Part shown: piece after piece, positions 1 to 6,071 of the stretch
Layout of the letters: every line of letters begins with the position of its first letter
How positions within the stretch are numbered: the stretch's first letter is position 1
Assembly (NCBI GenBank): GCA_023665245.1
Contig: JAMPEH010000116.1
Location: 1 to 7,208 of the forward strand
Source: Muribaculaceae bacterium
GTDB taxonomy: Bacteria; Pseudomonadota; Alphaproteobacteria; Rs-D84
Reading direction: 5' to 3'
DNA: 7,208 nucleotides
The notes under the pieces: model-generated
What the model was told of the DNA's origin: nothing
The model's database searches: none
What the model saw: only the letters and a program-made list of their open reading frames with translations
Program-made: the position numbers and the translations under genes

Positions 1-2
1 AA

Positions 3-626
3 GCGGCGGTCAAGGCCGGCAAGTTCAAGCAGGACATCGTTCCGGTCGAGCTCAAGAGCCGCAAGGGCATCACCCTTTTCGACGAGGACGAAACGATCCG
101 TTTCGGTGCCAAGCTGGAGGACTTCCAGAAGCTCAAGCCCTGTTTCCTGACCGACGGCACCGGCATGGTAACAGCCGGCAACGCATCGCCCTGCAACGAT
201 GAGGGTGCGGCGGTCATTATGACCAGCCTGAGCAAGGCGCGTGAGCTGGGCCTTGCCCCCAAATGTGCGATCCGGGCTTTTGCGTCGGCTGGTGTACATC
301 CCTCGATTATGGGGTACGCTCCGGTCTACGCTGTCCAGAAGCTGCTGCAAAAGACTGGCCTGAAAAAGGAGGACATCGGCCTTTGGGAGCTGAATGAGGC
401 CTTTGCGGCTCAGGCACTGGCGTGTGTCAAGGATCTGGGACTGGATATGGATAAGGTCAATGTCAACGGCGGCGCCATTGCGCTGGGCCACCCGGTGGGT
501 GCGACCGGTGCGCGTCTGGTTATGACCATCATGGCCGAGATGGAGCGGCGGGACGTTCGCTACGGCGTTGTGTCGCTTTGCATTGGCGGCGGTCAGGGTA
601 TTGCCACCCTGGTCGAGCGCATCTGA
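3..626 (+). CDS. thlA: Acetyl-CoA C-acetyltransferase (thiolase), C-terminal part; 5' end outside the window
   Basis: The enzyme condenses two acetyl-CoA into acetoacetyl-CoA, the first step of butyrate synthesis, in the cytoplasm. The open frame runs in from the left edge, giving 207 residues of a family about 390 long. By spacing to the Zoogloea ramigera enzyme, roughly the first 185 residues, with the nucleophilic Cys89, are missing. Seen here are TAGNAS (the Ser at 186-188 matches Ser247), NEAFA (Asn at 393-395, Asn316), the GHPVGATGAR signature (His at 489-491, His348) and the C-terminal CIGGGQG (Cys at 579-581, Cys378). The spacings between these four residues, 69, 32 and 30, equal those in that enzyme. 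The loop after TAGNAS reads SPCNDEGAA where SGxNDGAA is usual. An internal ATG at 165 is not the start, because conserved thiolase sequence continues upstream of it. hbd follows after 36 bases. A biosynthetic rather than degradative role is inferred from the neighbours. Confidence 0.95.
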   Translation, partial: AAVKAGKFKQDIVPVELKSRKGITLFDEDETIRFGAKLEDFQKLKPCFLTDGTGMVTAGNASPCNDEGAAVIMTSLSKARELGLAPKCAIRAFASAGVHPSIMGYAPVYAVQKLLQKTGLKKEDIGLWELNEAFAAQALACVKDLGLDMDKVNVNGGAIALGHPVGATGARLVMTIMAEMERRDVRYGVVSLCIGGGQGIATLVERI

Positions 627-662
627 TCCCGGACGATCTTAGTAGAAGCAGGAGGTTTTACA

Positions 663-1514
663 ATGAAAACAATTCAAACCATCGGTGTGGTTGGCGCCGG
701 CCAGATGGGTTCCGGCATTGCGCAGGTCGCGGCGGTATCCGGTTATTCGGTCCGGCTGTTTGACGCCTTTCCCGGCGTGGCTGCCAAGTCTGTCGAGCGC
801 ATCAAGACCAGTCTGACCAAGCTTCTTGCAAAAGGGAAGCTGGAGCAGTCGGTTTATGACGCGGCCTGCAAGGCAATCCAGGTAGTGGACGCGCTGGAGG
901 AGGTTGCCAAGGCGGATCTTGTGGTCGAAGCCGCGGTCGAGAAGGTTGAACTGAAAAAAGAAATCTTCGCCACCCTTGATAAGGCCGCTGCGCCGGACAC
1001 CATCCTCGCATCCAACACCTCGTCCATTTCGCTGACCGAAATCGCTTCGGCCACTAACCGGCCGGACAAGGTGATTGGGATGCACTTCTTTAACCCTGCC
1101 CCGGTCATGAAACTGCTTGAGATTGTCAAGGGCTATTCGACCAGCCAGGAAACCATCGACACTGCTCTCACCGTGGGTAAGCAGATGAACAAGGTTACGG
1201 TGCTGGCGGTGGACAAGGCCGGCTTTATCGTCAACCGCATCCTGGACCCGATGCTCAATGAGGCCATCTTCCTGCTGGAGGAGGGGGTTGGCACCGCCGA
1301 GGACATCGACAACGGCATGAAGTTCGGCTGTAACCACCCGATGGGTCCCCTTGCTTTGACCGACCTGATCGGTCTGGACGTGCTGCTGGCCGTGATGGAG
1401 GTTCTCTACCGCGAGTATGGCGACAGCAAGTACCGCCCTGCCCCGCTGCTGAAAAAGATGGTGCGGGCCGGCAAGCTGGGCAAGAAGACCGGCGAAGGCT
1501 TCTTCAAATATTGA
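663..1514 (+). CDS. hbd: 3-hydroxybutyryl-CoA dehydrogenase
   Basis: Reduces acetoacetyl-CoA to (S)-3-hydroxybutyryl-CoA with NAD(P)H in the cytoplasm. At 283 residues it has the full length of the short bacterial family. The N-terminal Rossmann domain (about 1-185) carries GAGQMGSG at 11-18. Asp34 at the end of the second strand would favour NAD(H) over NADP(H); this is an inference. The catalytic residues are recognisable as Ser120 (in SNTSS), His141 (in GMHFFNPAPVMKLLEIV) and Asn191 (in NRILDPMLNEA). The C-terminal dimerisation domain (about 186-283) includes HPMGPLALTDLIGLD and ends KKTGEGFFKY, as is typical. The start is set by CAGGAGG at 649-655, seven bases before the ATG. It lies between thiolase and crotonase, with a 15-base gap to crt, so one transcript is likely. 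No defects are seen. Confidence 0.97.
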   Translation: MKTIQTIGVVGAGQMGSGIAQVAAVSGYSVRLFDAFPGVAAKSVERIKTSLTKLLAKGKLEQSVYDAACKAIQVVDALEEVAKADLVVEAAVEKVELKKEIFATLDKAAAPDTILASNTSSISLTEIASATNRPDKVIGMHFFNPAPVMKLLEIVKGYSTSQETIDTALTVGKQMNKVTVLAVDKAGFIVNRILDPMLNEAIFLLEEGVGTAEDIDNGMKFGCNHPMGPLALTDLIGLDVLLAVMEVLYREYGDSKYRPAPLLKKMVRAGKLGKKTGEGFFKY

Positions 1515-1529
1515 TGAGGTGAAACAGAG

Positions 1530-2309
1530 ATGGAGTATCAGTTTGTAAAATATCGGGCTGAGGGACCCCTTGCTTATGTGACCATCGACCGTCCGGCGGC
1601 GCTGAACGCGCTGAACGATGTGGTCATTACCGAGCTGCTGGACTGTTTCAAGCAGATCAATGCCGACCACAGCATCGACTGTGTAATCCTCACCGGTAGC
1701 GGCCGTTCCTTTGTGGCGGGCGCGGACATTGGCACCATGCGCGACTTTGATGTTTTGCCCGGCCGCGAGTTTACCATGTACGGCCAGCAACTGATGGATT
1801 ATGTCGAGAACATCCGCCAGCCAGTTATTGCGGCGGTCAACGGGTTCGCGCTGGGCGGCGGCTGTGAGTTGGCAATGGCCTGCGACATCCGCGTTGCATC
1901 CGAAAAGGCCAAGTTCGGCCAGCCTGAAGTCAATCTCGGCATCATTCCCGGCTTTGGCGGTACCCAGCGGCTGCCCCGCCTGATTGGCAAGGGGATGGCG
2001 AAATACCTTATTATGACTGGCGAGCATATCTCGGCGGAGGAGGCGCTGCGCATCGGCCTGGTGCAGAAGGTGGTCCCGCCCGAAGAGCTGATGAACGAGG
2101 CGGAGCGGATCGCAAAGCTGATTCTTTCCAAAGCCCCTGTCGCAATCAAAATGGCCAAGTGTGCCGTTAATGTGGCCGAAGATACCGATATGCGTTCGGG
2201 TGTTGCATATGAGGCCGAAGCCTACACGACCTGTTTCCAGGCGCAGGACCGCGTTGAGGGTATGAGTGCCTTCCTGGAAAAGCGTCAGCCCGTATTTCAG
2301 AATAAATAA
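1530..2309 (+). CDS. crt: 3-hydroxybutyryl-CoA dehydratase (crotonase)
   Basis: Removes water from (S)-3-hydroxybutyryl-CoA to give crotonyl-CoA, the acceptor for Bcd. The 259-residue length is normal for the enoyl-CoA hydratase/isomerase superfamily. The oxyanion-hole segment AGADI is at 63-67 (Ala65) and GGGCELAMACDI is at 109-120 (Gly110 as the second hole residue). Both catalytic acids of a true hydratase are present: Glu113 (Glu144 in rat crotonase) and Glu133 in FGQPEVNLG (Glu164). The following GIIPGFGGTQRLPRLIG is also conserved. With both glutamates present, hydratase activity is more likely than isomerase or hydrolase activity. The start is supported by GAGGTG at 1516-1521, eight bases before the ATG. 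bcd follows after 22 bases. Confidence 0.96.
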   Translation: MEYQFVKYRAEGPLAYVTIDRPAALNALNDVVITELLDCFKQINADHSIDCVILTGSGRSFVAGADIGTMRDFDVLPGREFTMYGQQLMDYVENIRQPVIAAVNGFALGGGCELAMACDIRVASEKAKFGQPEVNLGIIPGFGGTQRLPRLIGKGMAKYLIMTGEHISAEEALRIGLVQKVVPPEELMNEAERIAKLILSKAPVAIKMAKCAVNVAEDTDMRSGVAYEAEAYTTCFQAQDRVEGMSAFLEKRQPVFQNK

Positions 2310-2331
2310 GAACTGAAAGGATGGATTTATT

Positions 2332-3483
2332 ATGATCGATTTTACCCTGTCCCCGGAGCATCAGGAGCTTCAGCAGATGTACCGCCAGTTCGCCGAGGAG
2401 CGGGTCAAGCCCCTTGCGCGTCAGATGGACGAGAATGAAAAGTACGATATGGACCTCCTCAAGGAAATGAAGGAGTGCGGCTTCTTCGGCATTCCCTTCG
2501 CCGAGGAGTACGGCGGTGCCGGCTCGGATGTCCTGTCCTATGTCCTCTGCATGGAGGAAATGTCCAAGGTGGATGCCAGCACTGGCCTTGCGATTTCGGT
2601 CCACACCTCGCTTTGCTCTTCTGCCATCAACGAATTTGGCACCGAGGAACAGAAGCAGAAATGGCTGCGTCCCCTGGCGGACGGCAGCAAGATCGGCTGC
2701 TTTGGCCTGACCGAGCCGAACGCCGGTTCGGATGTGTCCGGTGCCCGGACCACCGCGGTCAAGGACGGCGACAGCTATGTCATTAACGGCGAAAAGATTT
2801 TCACCACCAATTCCGGCTTTGCGGATACCTTCCTGGTTTTTGCCATTACTGACAAGAGTGTGCCTGCCTCCAAGGGAATGTCCGCATTCCTGGTGGACAG
2901 CAAGACCCCCGGCCTCACCGTTAGCCCTGACATTCCCCGCATGGGCATCCGTGCCGCCTCCAATGCCGCCGTATCCTATCAGGATGTACGGGTTCCCGCT
3001 GAAAACCTGCTGGGCGGTGTGGAAGGCAAGGGCTTTAAGATCGCCATGAAAGCGCTGGATGGCGGCCGTATCGGCATTGCCGCACAGTCTGTCGGTATTG
3101 CGCAGGGTGCGCTCAATGAGGCGGTGAAGTACGTCAAGGAGCGGGTACAGTTTGGCCGTCCCATTGCCGCTTTCCAGAACACCCAGTTCAAGCTGGCTGA
3201 GATGCAGACCATGATCGACGCGGCCCGTCTGATGACCTACCGTGCCGCTGTGGCCAAGGATCAGGGCCAGAACTACAATGTGTATGCCGCGATGGCAAAG
3301 CTGATGGCTTCGGATGTGGCTAACCAGGTTACCCGGAACTGTGTCCAGATGCTGGGCGGTTACGGCTATGCCCGTGAGTACACGGTCGAGCGCATGATGC
3401 GCGATGCGAAGATCACCGAGATCTATGAGGGCACCTCGGAGGTTATGAAGATCGTTATCTCCGGCTCGATGAACCTGAAATAA
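2332..3483 (+). CDS. bcd: Butyryl-CoA dehydrogenase (short-chain acyl-CoA dehydrogenase)
   Basis: An FAD enzyme that reduces crotonyl-CoA to butyryl-CoA. In clostridia it forms a complex with EtfAB that couples this step to ferredoxin reduction by NADH. The 383 residues cover the whole family: an N-terminal helical domain (about 1-120), a middle beta domain with the first ACAD signature GLTEPNAGSDVSG at 125-137, and a C-terminal helical domain with RVQFGRPI at 271-278 and the second signature QMLGGYGYAREYTVERMMRD at 339-358. The catalytic base is Glu366 in YEGTSE, matching Glu367 of the Megasphaera elsdenii enzyme. The start is the ATG at 2332, with GAAAGGA at 2315-2321 ten bases upstream. 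Another ATG at 2321 is out of frame and meets a stop after four codons. An intrinsic terminator begins about 20 bases past the stop, between this gene and etfB. The butyryl-CoA substrate is inferred from context; the family also includes other short-chain enzymes. Confidence 0.96.
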   Translation: MIDFTLSPEHQELQQMYRQFAEERVKPLARQMDENEKYDMDLLKEMKECGFFGIPFAEEYGGAGSDVLSYVLCMEEMSKVDASTGLAISVHTSLCSSAINEFGTEEQKQKWLRPLADGSKIGCFGLTEPNAGSDVSGARTTAVKDGDSYVINGEKIFTTNSGFADTFLVFAITDKSVPASKGMSAFLVDSKTPGLTVSPDIPRMGIRAASNAAVSYQDVRVPAENLLGGVEGKGFKIAMKALDGGRIGIAAQSVGIAQGALNEAVKYVKERVQFGRPIAAFQNTQFKLAEMQTMIDAARLMTYRAAVAKDQGQNYNVYAAMAKLMASDVANQVTRNCVQMLGGYGYAREYTVERMMRDAKITEIYEGTSEVMKIVISGSMNLK

Positions 3484-3501
3484 CAGCATATCGATTTTGA
3501 G

Positions 3502-3545
3502 AAAAGGCGGAAAAGACTTCGCTCCGGAGGATTTTCCGCCTTTTT
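3502..3545 (+). terminator. Intrinsic terminator between bcd and etfB
   Basis: A perfect 13-bp stem pairs 3502-3514 (AAAAGGCGGAAAA) with 3532-3544 (TTTTCCGCCTTTT). The 17-base loop contains a small CTCCGGAG palindrome. The T-run TTTTT at 3541-3545 forms the distal arm and tail. It starts 18 bases after the bcd stop. Its strength suggests much transcription ends after bcd, so etfBA needs either read-through or its own promoter. Confidence 0.85.
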
Positions 3546-3591
3546 CAAGGGACGGCCCAATCAGCGCTGCCCCTGTGTTTTTCCTCCGCGG

Positions 3592-3628
3592 CGGGGCAGG
3601 CCGCAGCTTTCCAACGCAGCCTGCCCCG
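3592..3628 (+). promoter_or_regulatory. GC-rich hairpin in the etfB leader
   Basis: A 10-bp perfect inverted repeat pairs 3592-3601 (CGGGGCAGGC) with 3619-3628 (GCCTGCCCCG) around a 17-base loop. No T-run follows, so it is not a simple terminator. It ends 15 bases before the AAAAGGAG ribosome binding site of etfB and leaves that site free. The left arm (GGGGCAG, 3593-3599) can also pair with CTGCCCC at 3567-3573, so two exclusive folds are possible. The repeat is seen directly; a regulatory role is inference. Confidence 0.5.
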
Positions 3629-3642
3629 GCCGCTATCTTTTG

Positions 3643-3650
3643 AAAAGGAG
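3643..3650 (+). promoter_or_regulatory. Ribosome binding site fixing the etfB start
   Basis: AAAAGGAG lies ten bases before the ATG at 3661. An in-frame TTG at 3640 could open the frame earlier, but it lies upstream of this site and would add seven residues before the conserved MNILVCVKQVPDT start. The ATG is therefore chosen. Confidence 0.85.
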
Positions 3651-3660
3651 CGCTTTGTTT

Positions 3661-4464
3661 ATGAATATTCTCGTCTGCGTAAAGCAGGTTCCGGATACGA
3701 CCGAGATCAAGATCGATCCAGTCAAGAACACCCTAATCCGTGAGGGTGTTCCCAGCATCGTCAATCCGTTTGACGGCTATGCTCTGGAGGCTGCCGCCCG
3801 AATCAAGGATAAAAACCCTGACACAAAGATTGTGGTTCTCTCAATGGGGCCGGAGCAGGCGAAAGCGGCCCTGAAGGAGTGCTTGTCCATTGCAGCGGAC
3901 AAAGCGTACCTTGTCAGTGACCGGGCTTTCGGCGGCTCGGATACCTTGGCCACCAGCTACATCATTGCCAACACGATTTCCAAGCTGGAGGAACTGGAGG
4001 GGAAATTTGACGCCATCTTCTGTGGCAAGCAGGCTATCGACGGCGATACCGCCCAGGTCGGGCCGGAGATTGCCGAGCATCTTGACCTTGCGCAGGTCAC
4101 CTGCGGCCTTGAGGCGGATGCAGAGGAAGGATCGCTGAAGGTAAAAAAAGAGGTCGAGAATGGTGTCGAGGTCATTGCGGTCAAAACCCCTTGCGTCGTG
4201 ACCTTTACAAAGCCCTCCTGGGATCCCCGTTTCCCCACGATCAAGCGCAAGATGGCCGCAAACCGTGCACAGATTCCAACCTTGACCGCCAATGACCTGC
4301 CTGCCATCGATCTGACCCGTGCTGGACTTCGCGGATCTCCGACCAAAGTAAAAAAGACCTTTGTGCCGCAAAAGAAAACCGGCGGTGTGAAAATTCAGGG
4401 CAGTGCCGCTGATGAGGCCGCAAAGCAGTTGTTTGGCATGCTCAGCGATGCCAATGTGATTTGA
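3661..4464 (+). CDS. etfB: Electron transfer flavoprotein, beta subunit
   Basis: EtfB pairs with EtfA to form the FAD-containing partner of butyryl-CoA dehydrogenase. In clostridial Bcd-Etf complexes, NADH delivers electrons to the flavin held mainly by EtfB, which splits them between ferredoxin and crotonyl-CoA. The 267 residues match the family length of about 260. Visible features are the N-terminal MNILVCVKQVPDT, NPFDGYALEAA at 35-45, SDRAFGGSDTLATSY at 86-100, the nucleotide-loop segment FCGKQAIDGDTAQVGP at 120-135, and KPSWDPRFPTIKRKMAANRA at 184-203. A Bcd-linked bifurcating role is inferred from the cluster, not from a diagnostic residue. The gene follows bcd after 177 bases that hold a terminator and a hairpin. 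It is followed by etfA after 14 bases, so the two Etf genes are surely co-transcribed. Confidence 0.96.
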   Translation: MNILVCVKQVPDTTEIKIDPVKNTLIREGVPSIVNPFDGYALEAAARIKDKNPDTKIVVLSMGPEQAKAALKECLSIAADKAYLVSDRAFGGSDTLATSYIIANTISKLEELEGKFDAIFCGKQAIDGDTAQVGPEIAEHLDLAQVTCGLEADAEEGSLKVKKEVENGVEVIAVKTPCVVTFTKPSWDPRFPTIKRKMAANRAQIPTLTANDLPAIDLTRAGLRGSPTKVKKTFVPQKKTGGVKIQGSAADEAAKQLFGMLSDANVI

Positions 4465-4470
4465 GGGAGG
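4465..4470 (+). promoter_or_regulatory. Ribosome binding site fixing the etfA start
   Basis: GGGAGG sits directly after the etfB stop codon and eight bases before the ATG at 4479. An in-frame TTG at 4461 lies upstream of this site and would put the ribosome binding site inside the gene, so it is rejected as the start. Confidence 0.85.
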
Positions 4471-4478
4471 GATCGGGA

Positions 4479-5483
4479 ATGGAAGCCAAAACCAAGGACC
4501 TTTGGGTACTGATTGAGACAAATGAAGACGGCACTGCTAAAAACGTAGGTCTGGAGCTGCTTGCACCGGGCCGGATGATGGCGGACAAGCAGGGCGGTGC
4601 GCTGGTAGCAGTCGTTATTGGCTGCGATGTGGATAAGGCTGTGCAGGCCGCGAGTGAGCATGATGCGGACCTGATTATCGTGGTGGATGGACCCGAATAC
4701 AAGCATTATTCGACTGATGCCTACGCCATTGCGCTGTGCAGTCTTGTGGAGGAATATGGCCCGACCAGTATGCTGATTGGCGCAACTAGCAACGGCCGCG
4801 ATCTTGGCCCGCGTGTTTCCTGCCGGCTCAAGACCGGGCTGACCGCTGACTGCACCGCGCTGGATATTGATGAGGAATCCGGTAATGTGGCTTGGACCCG
4901 TCCGGCGTTTGGCGGCAATCTGATGGCAACGATTCTCTGTCCAGACAACCGGCCTCAGATCGGCACAGTGCGTCCGGGAGTTTTTAAGAAAAGCGAACCG
5001 GTTGCACCTCATGCAGTCGTCCTGCGTCAAGACATTCAGATTCCTGCGGAAAAGATACGCACGCAGGTGCTGGAGCTGATTCAGGAGATGGACAATGAGA
5101 AGGTGGACCTGGAAGGCGCGGAGATTATTGTATCCGGTGGCCGCGGTGTTGGCGGCCCGGATGGCTTTGAAACGATTCGTGCTCTAGCCAAAGAATTGGG
5201 TGCTACGGTAGGTGCGTCCCGCGCAGCGGTCGATTCTGGCTGGATCAACCACGCCCATCAGGTGGGACAGACGGGAAAAACGGTCAGTCCTAAGCTGTAT
5301 ATTGCCTGTGGCATTTCGGGTGCAATCCAGCATCTTGCCGGTATGAGCGGCTCGGATGTGATTGTGGCAATCAACAAGGATGTGGATGCGCCGATTTTTG
5401 ATGTGGCAGACTACGGTATTGTGGGCGATTTGTTTGAGGTGCTGCCGGTTTTGACGGCGGAGATTCGGAAAGCAAAAGGATGA
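4479..5483 (+). CDS. etfA: Electron transfer flavoprotein, alpha subunit
   Basis: EtfA carries the second FAD of the Etf heterodimer and shuttles electrons to Bcd. The 334-residue length is normal. The N-terminal domain (about 1-205) includes [20 protein letters not shown] at 101-120 and TRPAFGGN at 140-147. The C-terminal FAD-binding domain shows SGGRGVGG at 219-226, [12 protein letters not shown] at 245-256 and [11 protein letters not shown] at 261-271. The full EtfA family signature runs from [13 protein letters not shown] at 273-285 through VIVAIN at 294-299. No extra N-terminal ferredoxin domain is present, unlike some clostridial EtfA proteins. The gene is spaced 14 bases from etfB and is the last gene before a strong terminator, so it closes the cluster. 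Bifurcating function is inferred from its linkage to bcd. Confidence 0.97.
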   Translation: MEAKTKDLWVLIETNEDGTAKNVGLELLAPGRMMADKQGGALVAVVIGCDVDKAVQAASEHDADLIIVVDGPEYKHYSTDAYAIALCSLVEEYGPTSMLIGATSNGRDLGPRVSCRLKTGLTADCTALDIDEESGNVAWTRPAFGGNLMATILCPDNRPQIGTVRPGVFKKSEPVAPHAVVLRQDIQIPAEKIRTQVLELIQEMDNEKVDLEGAEIIVSGGRGVGGPDGFETIRALAKELGATVGASRAAVDSGWINHAHQVGQTGKTVSPKLYIACGISGAIQHLAGMSGSDVIVAINKDVDAPIFDVADYGIVGDLFEVLPVLTAEIRKAKG

Positions 5484-5630
5484 GACTTGATCTCAAGGAT
5501 AAATCGAATACCACTATGAGAGCTTTTGCCTGTAAAACGTCCGGAAAACGATTGACGACTCAGTTTGCTTTTGCGTGGACAAAGGGACAAAGGCGATAAA
5601 CAGATATTCCTCTTAATCTCCTTTTTTGCG

Positions 5631-5681
5631 AACGGCTGGTCACTCGGATCAAACGGATCCGGGTGACCAGCCGTTTGTTTT
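5631..5681 (+). terminator. Intrinsic terminator ending the butyrate cluster
   Basis: A 20-bp stem with one G-T pair joins 5631-5650 to 5656-5675 around a five-base loop. It is followed by a T-rich tail (TTTGTTTT, 5674-5681). The stem begins 147 bases after the etfA stop. There is no T-run on the other strand, so it acts on + strand transcripts. It insulates the downstream genes from butyrate-operon transcription. Confidence 0.92.
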
Positions 5682-5694
5682 GTAAATAATATAT

Positions 5695-5737
5695 CAGCAA
5701 AGCAGGAAAGCGCATACCTTTTGGTATGACTTTGCTG
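5695..5737 (+). repeat. Two-part inverted repeat downstream of the cluster terminator
   Basis: CAGCAAAG (5695-5702) pairs with CTTTGCTG (5730-5737). Inside it, CATACC (5713-5718) pairs with GGTATG (5723-5728) around a TTTT loop, leaving a ten-base bulge on the left. No T-run follows. The inner left arm, extended to GCATACCTTT (5712-5721), is also perfectly complementary to AAAGGTATGC at 5799-5808. Its role is unknown; a DNA-binding site, an element end or an RNA fold would all fit. Confidence 0.45.
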
Positions 5738-5815
5738 TTGGTGTGTTATCCAATGAAATCAGGAGCAGCGTTATGGATGCCACAGGTTTGTAACATTGAA
5801 AGGTATGCAGATTGG

Positions 5816-5844
5816 TTGTCCCCTGAACACACGGCTTTTAGAAT
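5816..5844 (+). promoter_or_regulatory. Candidate sigma-A promoter for the sigma-like gene pair
   Basis: TTGTCC (5816-5821, four of six consensus bases) is spaced 17 bases from TAGAAT (5839-5844, five of six). Transcription would begin near 5851. It would yield a leader of about 220 bases containing the 5936-5983 terminator and the 6026-6057 dyad. This is a consensus match by eye in AT-rich DNA, so it is only suggestive. Confidence 0.3.
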
Positions 5845-5935
5845 GGTTTAGGTTCACTTTCTTTTTCTGGAAAAATGTATGCGGATCATTAAGATTCAAG
5901 AATCAGAATAAGGGTGCACCAGATTATTCCTTAAA

Positions 5936-5983
5936 AGCGGCTGATTTTGTACGAAAGTATGGAATCAGCCGCTCTTCTTTTTT
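5936..5983 (+). terminator. Intrinsic terminator or attenuator upstream of the sigma-like gene
   Basis: AGCGGCTGATT (5936-5946) pairs perfectly with AATCAGCCGCT (5963-5973). In RNA the stem can continue through G-U pairs and UAC/GUA to a GAAA tetraloop at 5953-5956, about 17 pairs in all. CTTCTTTTTT follows at 5974-5983. It lies 88 bases before the ATG at 6072, and no convincing gene precedes it. It therefore looks like a leader attenuator, or the 3' end of a small transcript. A shorter T-run on the opposite strand could let it work both ways. Confidence 0.85.
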
Positions 5984-6025
5984 GTACATCGCAATTGTTT
6001 TTCACTGTCGCGGCCCGCCTTTCCA

Positions 6026-6057
6026 GTGTTTTAGAAAACTTTGGACACCTAAAACAC
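6026..6057 (+). promoter_or_regulatory. Dyad abutting the Shine-Dalgarno of the sigma-like gene
   Basis: GTGTTTTAG (6026-6034) and CTAAAACAC (6049-6057) form a perfect 9-bp inverted repeat around a 14-base loop. The right arm ends at the base before AGGAGG (6058-6063). The left arm can instead join a shorter hairpin, CCA...TGG closed at 6023-6044 around GTTTT/AAAAC. Such a dyad could be a protein operator or an RNA structure controlling ribosome access. The symmetry is seen; function is inferred. Confidence 0.45.
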
Positions 6058-6063
6058 AGGAGG
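6058..6063 (+). promoter_or_regulatory. Ribosome binding site fixing the start of the sigma-like gene
   Basis: A perfect AGGAGG lies eight bases before the ATG at 6072. The open frame continues upstream to a TTG at 5796, but that start has no comparable site. The ATG at 6072 also gives a protein of the length usual for this family. Confidence 0.85.
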
Positions 6064-6071
6064 AAAAAGCT

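Larger units (their letters stand above)
5484..6071. other. 588-base stretch without a convincing gene: cluster end and structured leader
   Basis: Bases 5484-5630 hold nothing recognised; a 27-codon frame at 5516-5599 has no well-placed ribosome binding site. Then come the cluster terminator (5631-5681), a two-part hairpin (5695-5737), a promoter-like pair (5816-5844), a second intrinsic terminator (5936-5983) and a dyad next to a Shine-Dalgarno sequence (6026-6057). From about 5683 the sequence is visibly poorer in G/C than the butyrate genes. The frame of the downstream sigma-like gene stays open back to a TTG at 5796, but that extension crosses the 5936-5983 terminator and encodes nothing recognisable. 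It is treated as non-coding. A second weak frame is 5726-5851. Confidence 0.6.

Noticed and set aside
639..2027. 462-codon open frame on the - strand
   Set aside because: It lies opposite hbd and crt, whose products carry full catalytic motifs. The antisense translation has no recognisable domain, and long antisense frames are common in GC-rich coding DNA.
2167..3489. 440-codon open frame on the - strand
   Set aside because: It is antisense to crt and bcd, its product is rich in His, Gly and Leu with no family motif, and it is explained by the codon bias of bcd.
3634..3639. TATCTT as a -10 element for etfB
   Set aside because: Only four of six bases fit and no -35-like hexamer lies at the right distance, so no promoter is called.
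5516..5599. 27-codon open frame after etfA
   Set aside because: The nearest purine-rich site (AAGGA) is about 17 bases upstream, and the peptide has no recognisable feature.
5663..5692. GTGACC with TAATAT as a promoter just after the cluster
   Set aside because: The -35 part lies inside the perfect terminator stem, which explains its sequence, and the match is weak.
6028..6055. Sequence starting GTTTTAG and ending CTAAAAC, like a type II CRISPR repeat
   Set aside because: There is only one copy, no spacers and no cas genes; the ends are better explained as the arms of the dyad next to the ribosome binding site.
5796..6071. Upstream extension of the sigma-like gene from a TTG start
   Set aside because: The extension crosses a strong intrinsic terminator, encodes nothing recognisable and lacks a good ribosome binding site, whereas the ATG at 6072 has a perfect AGGAGG.
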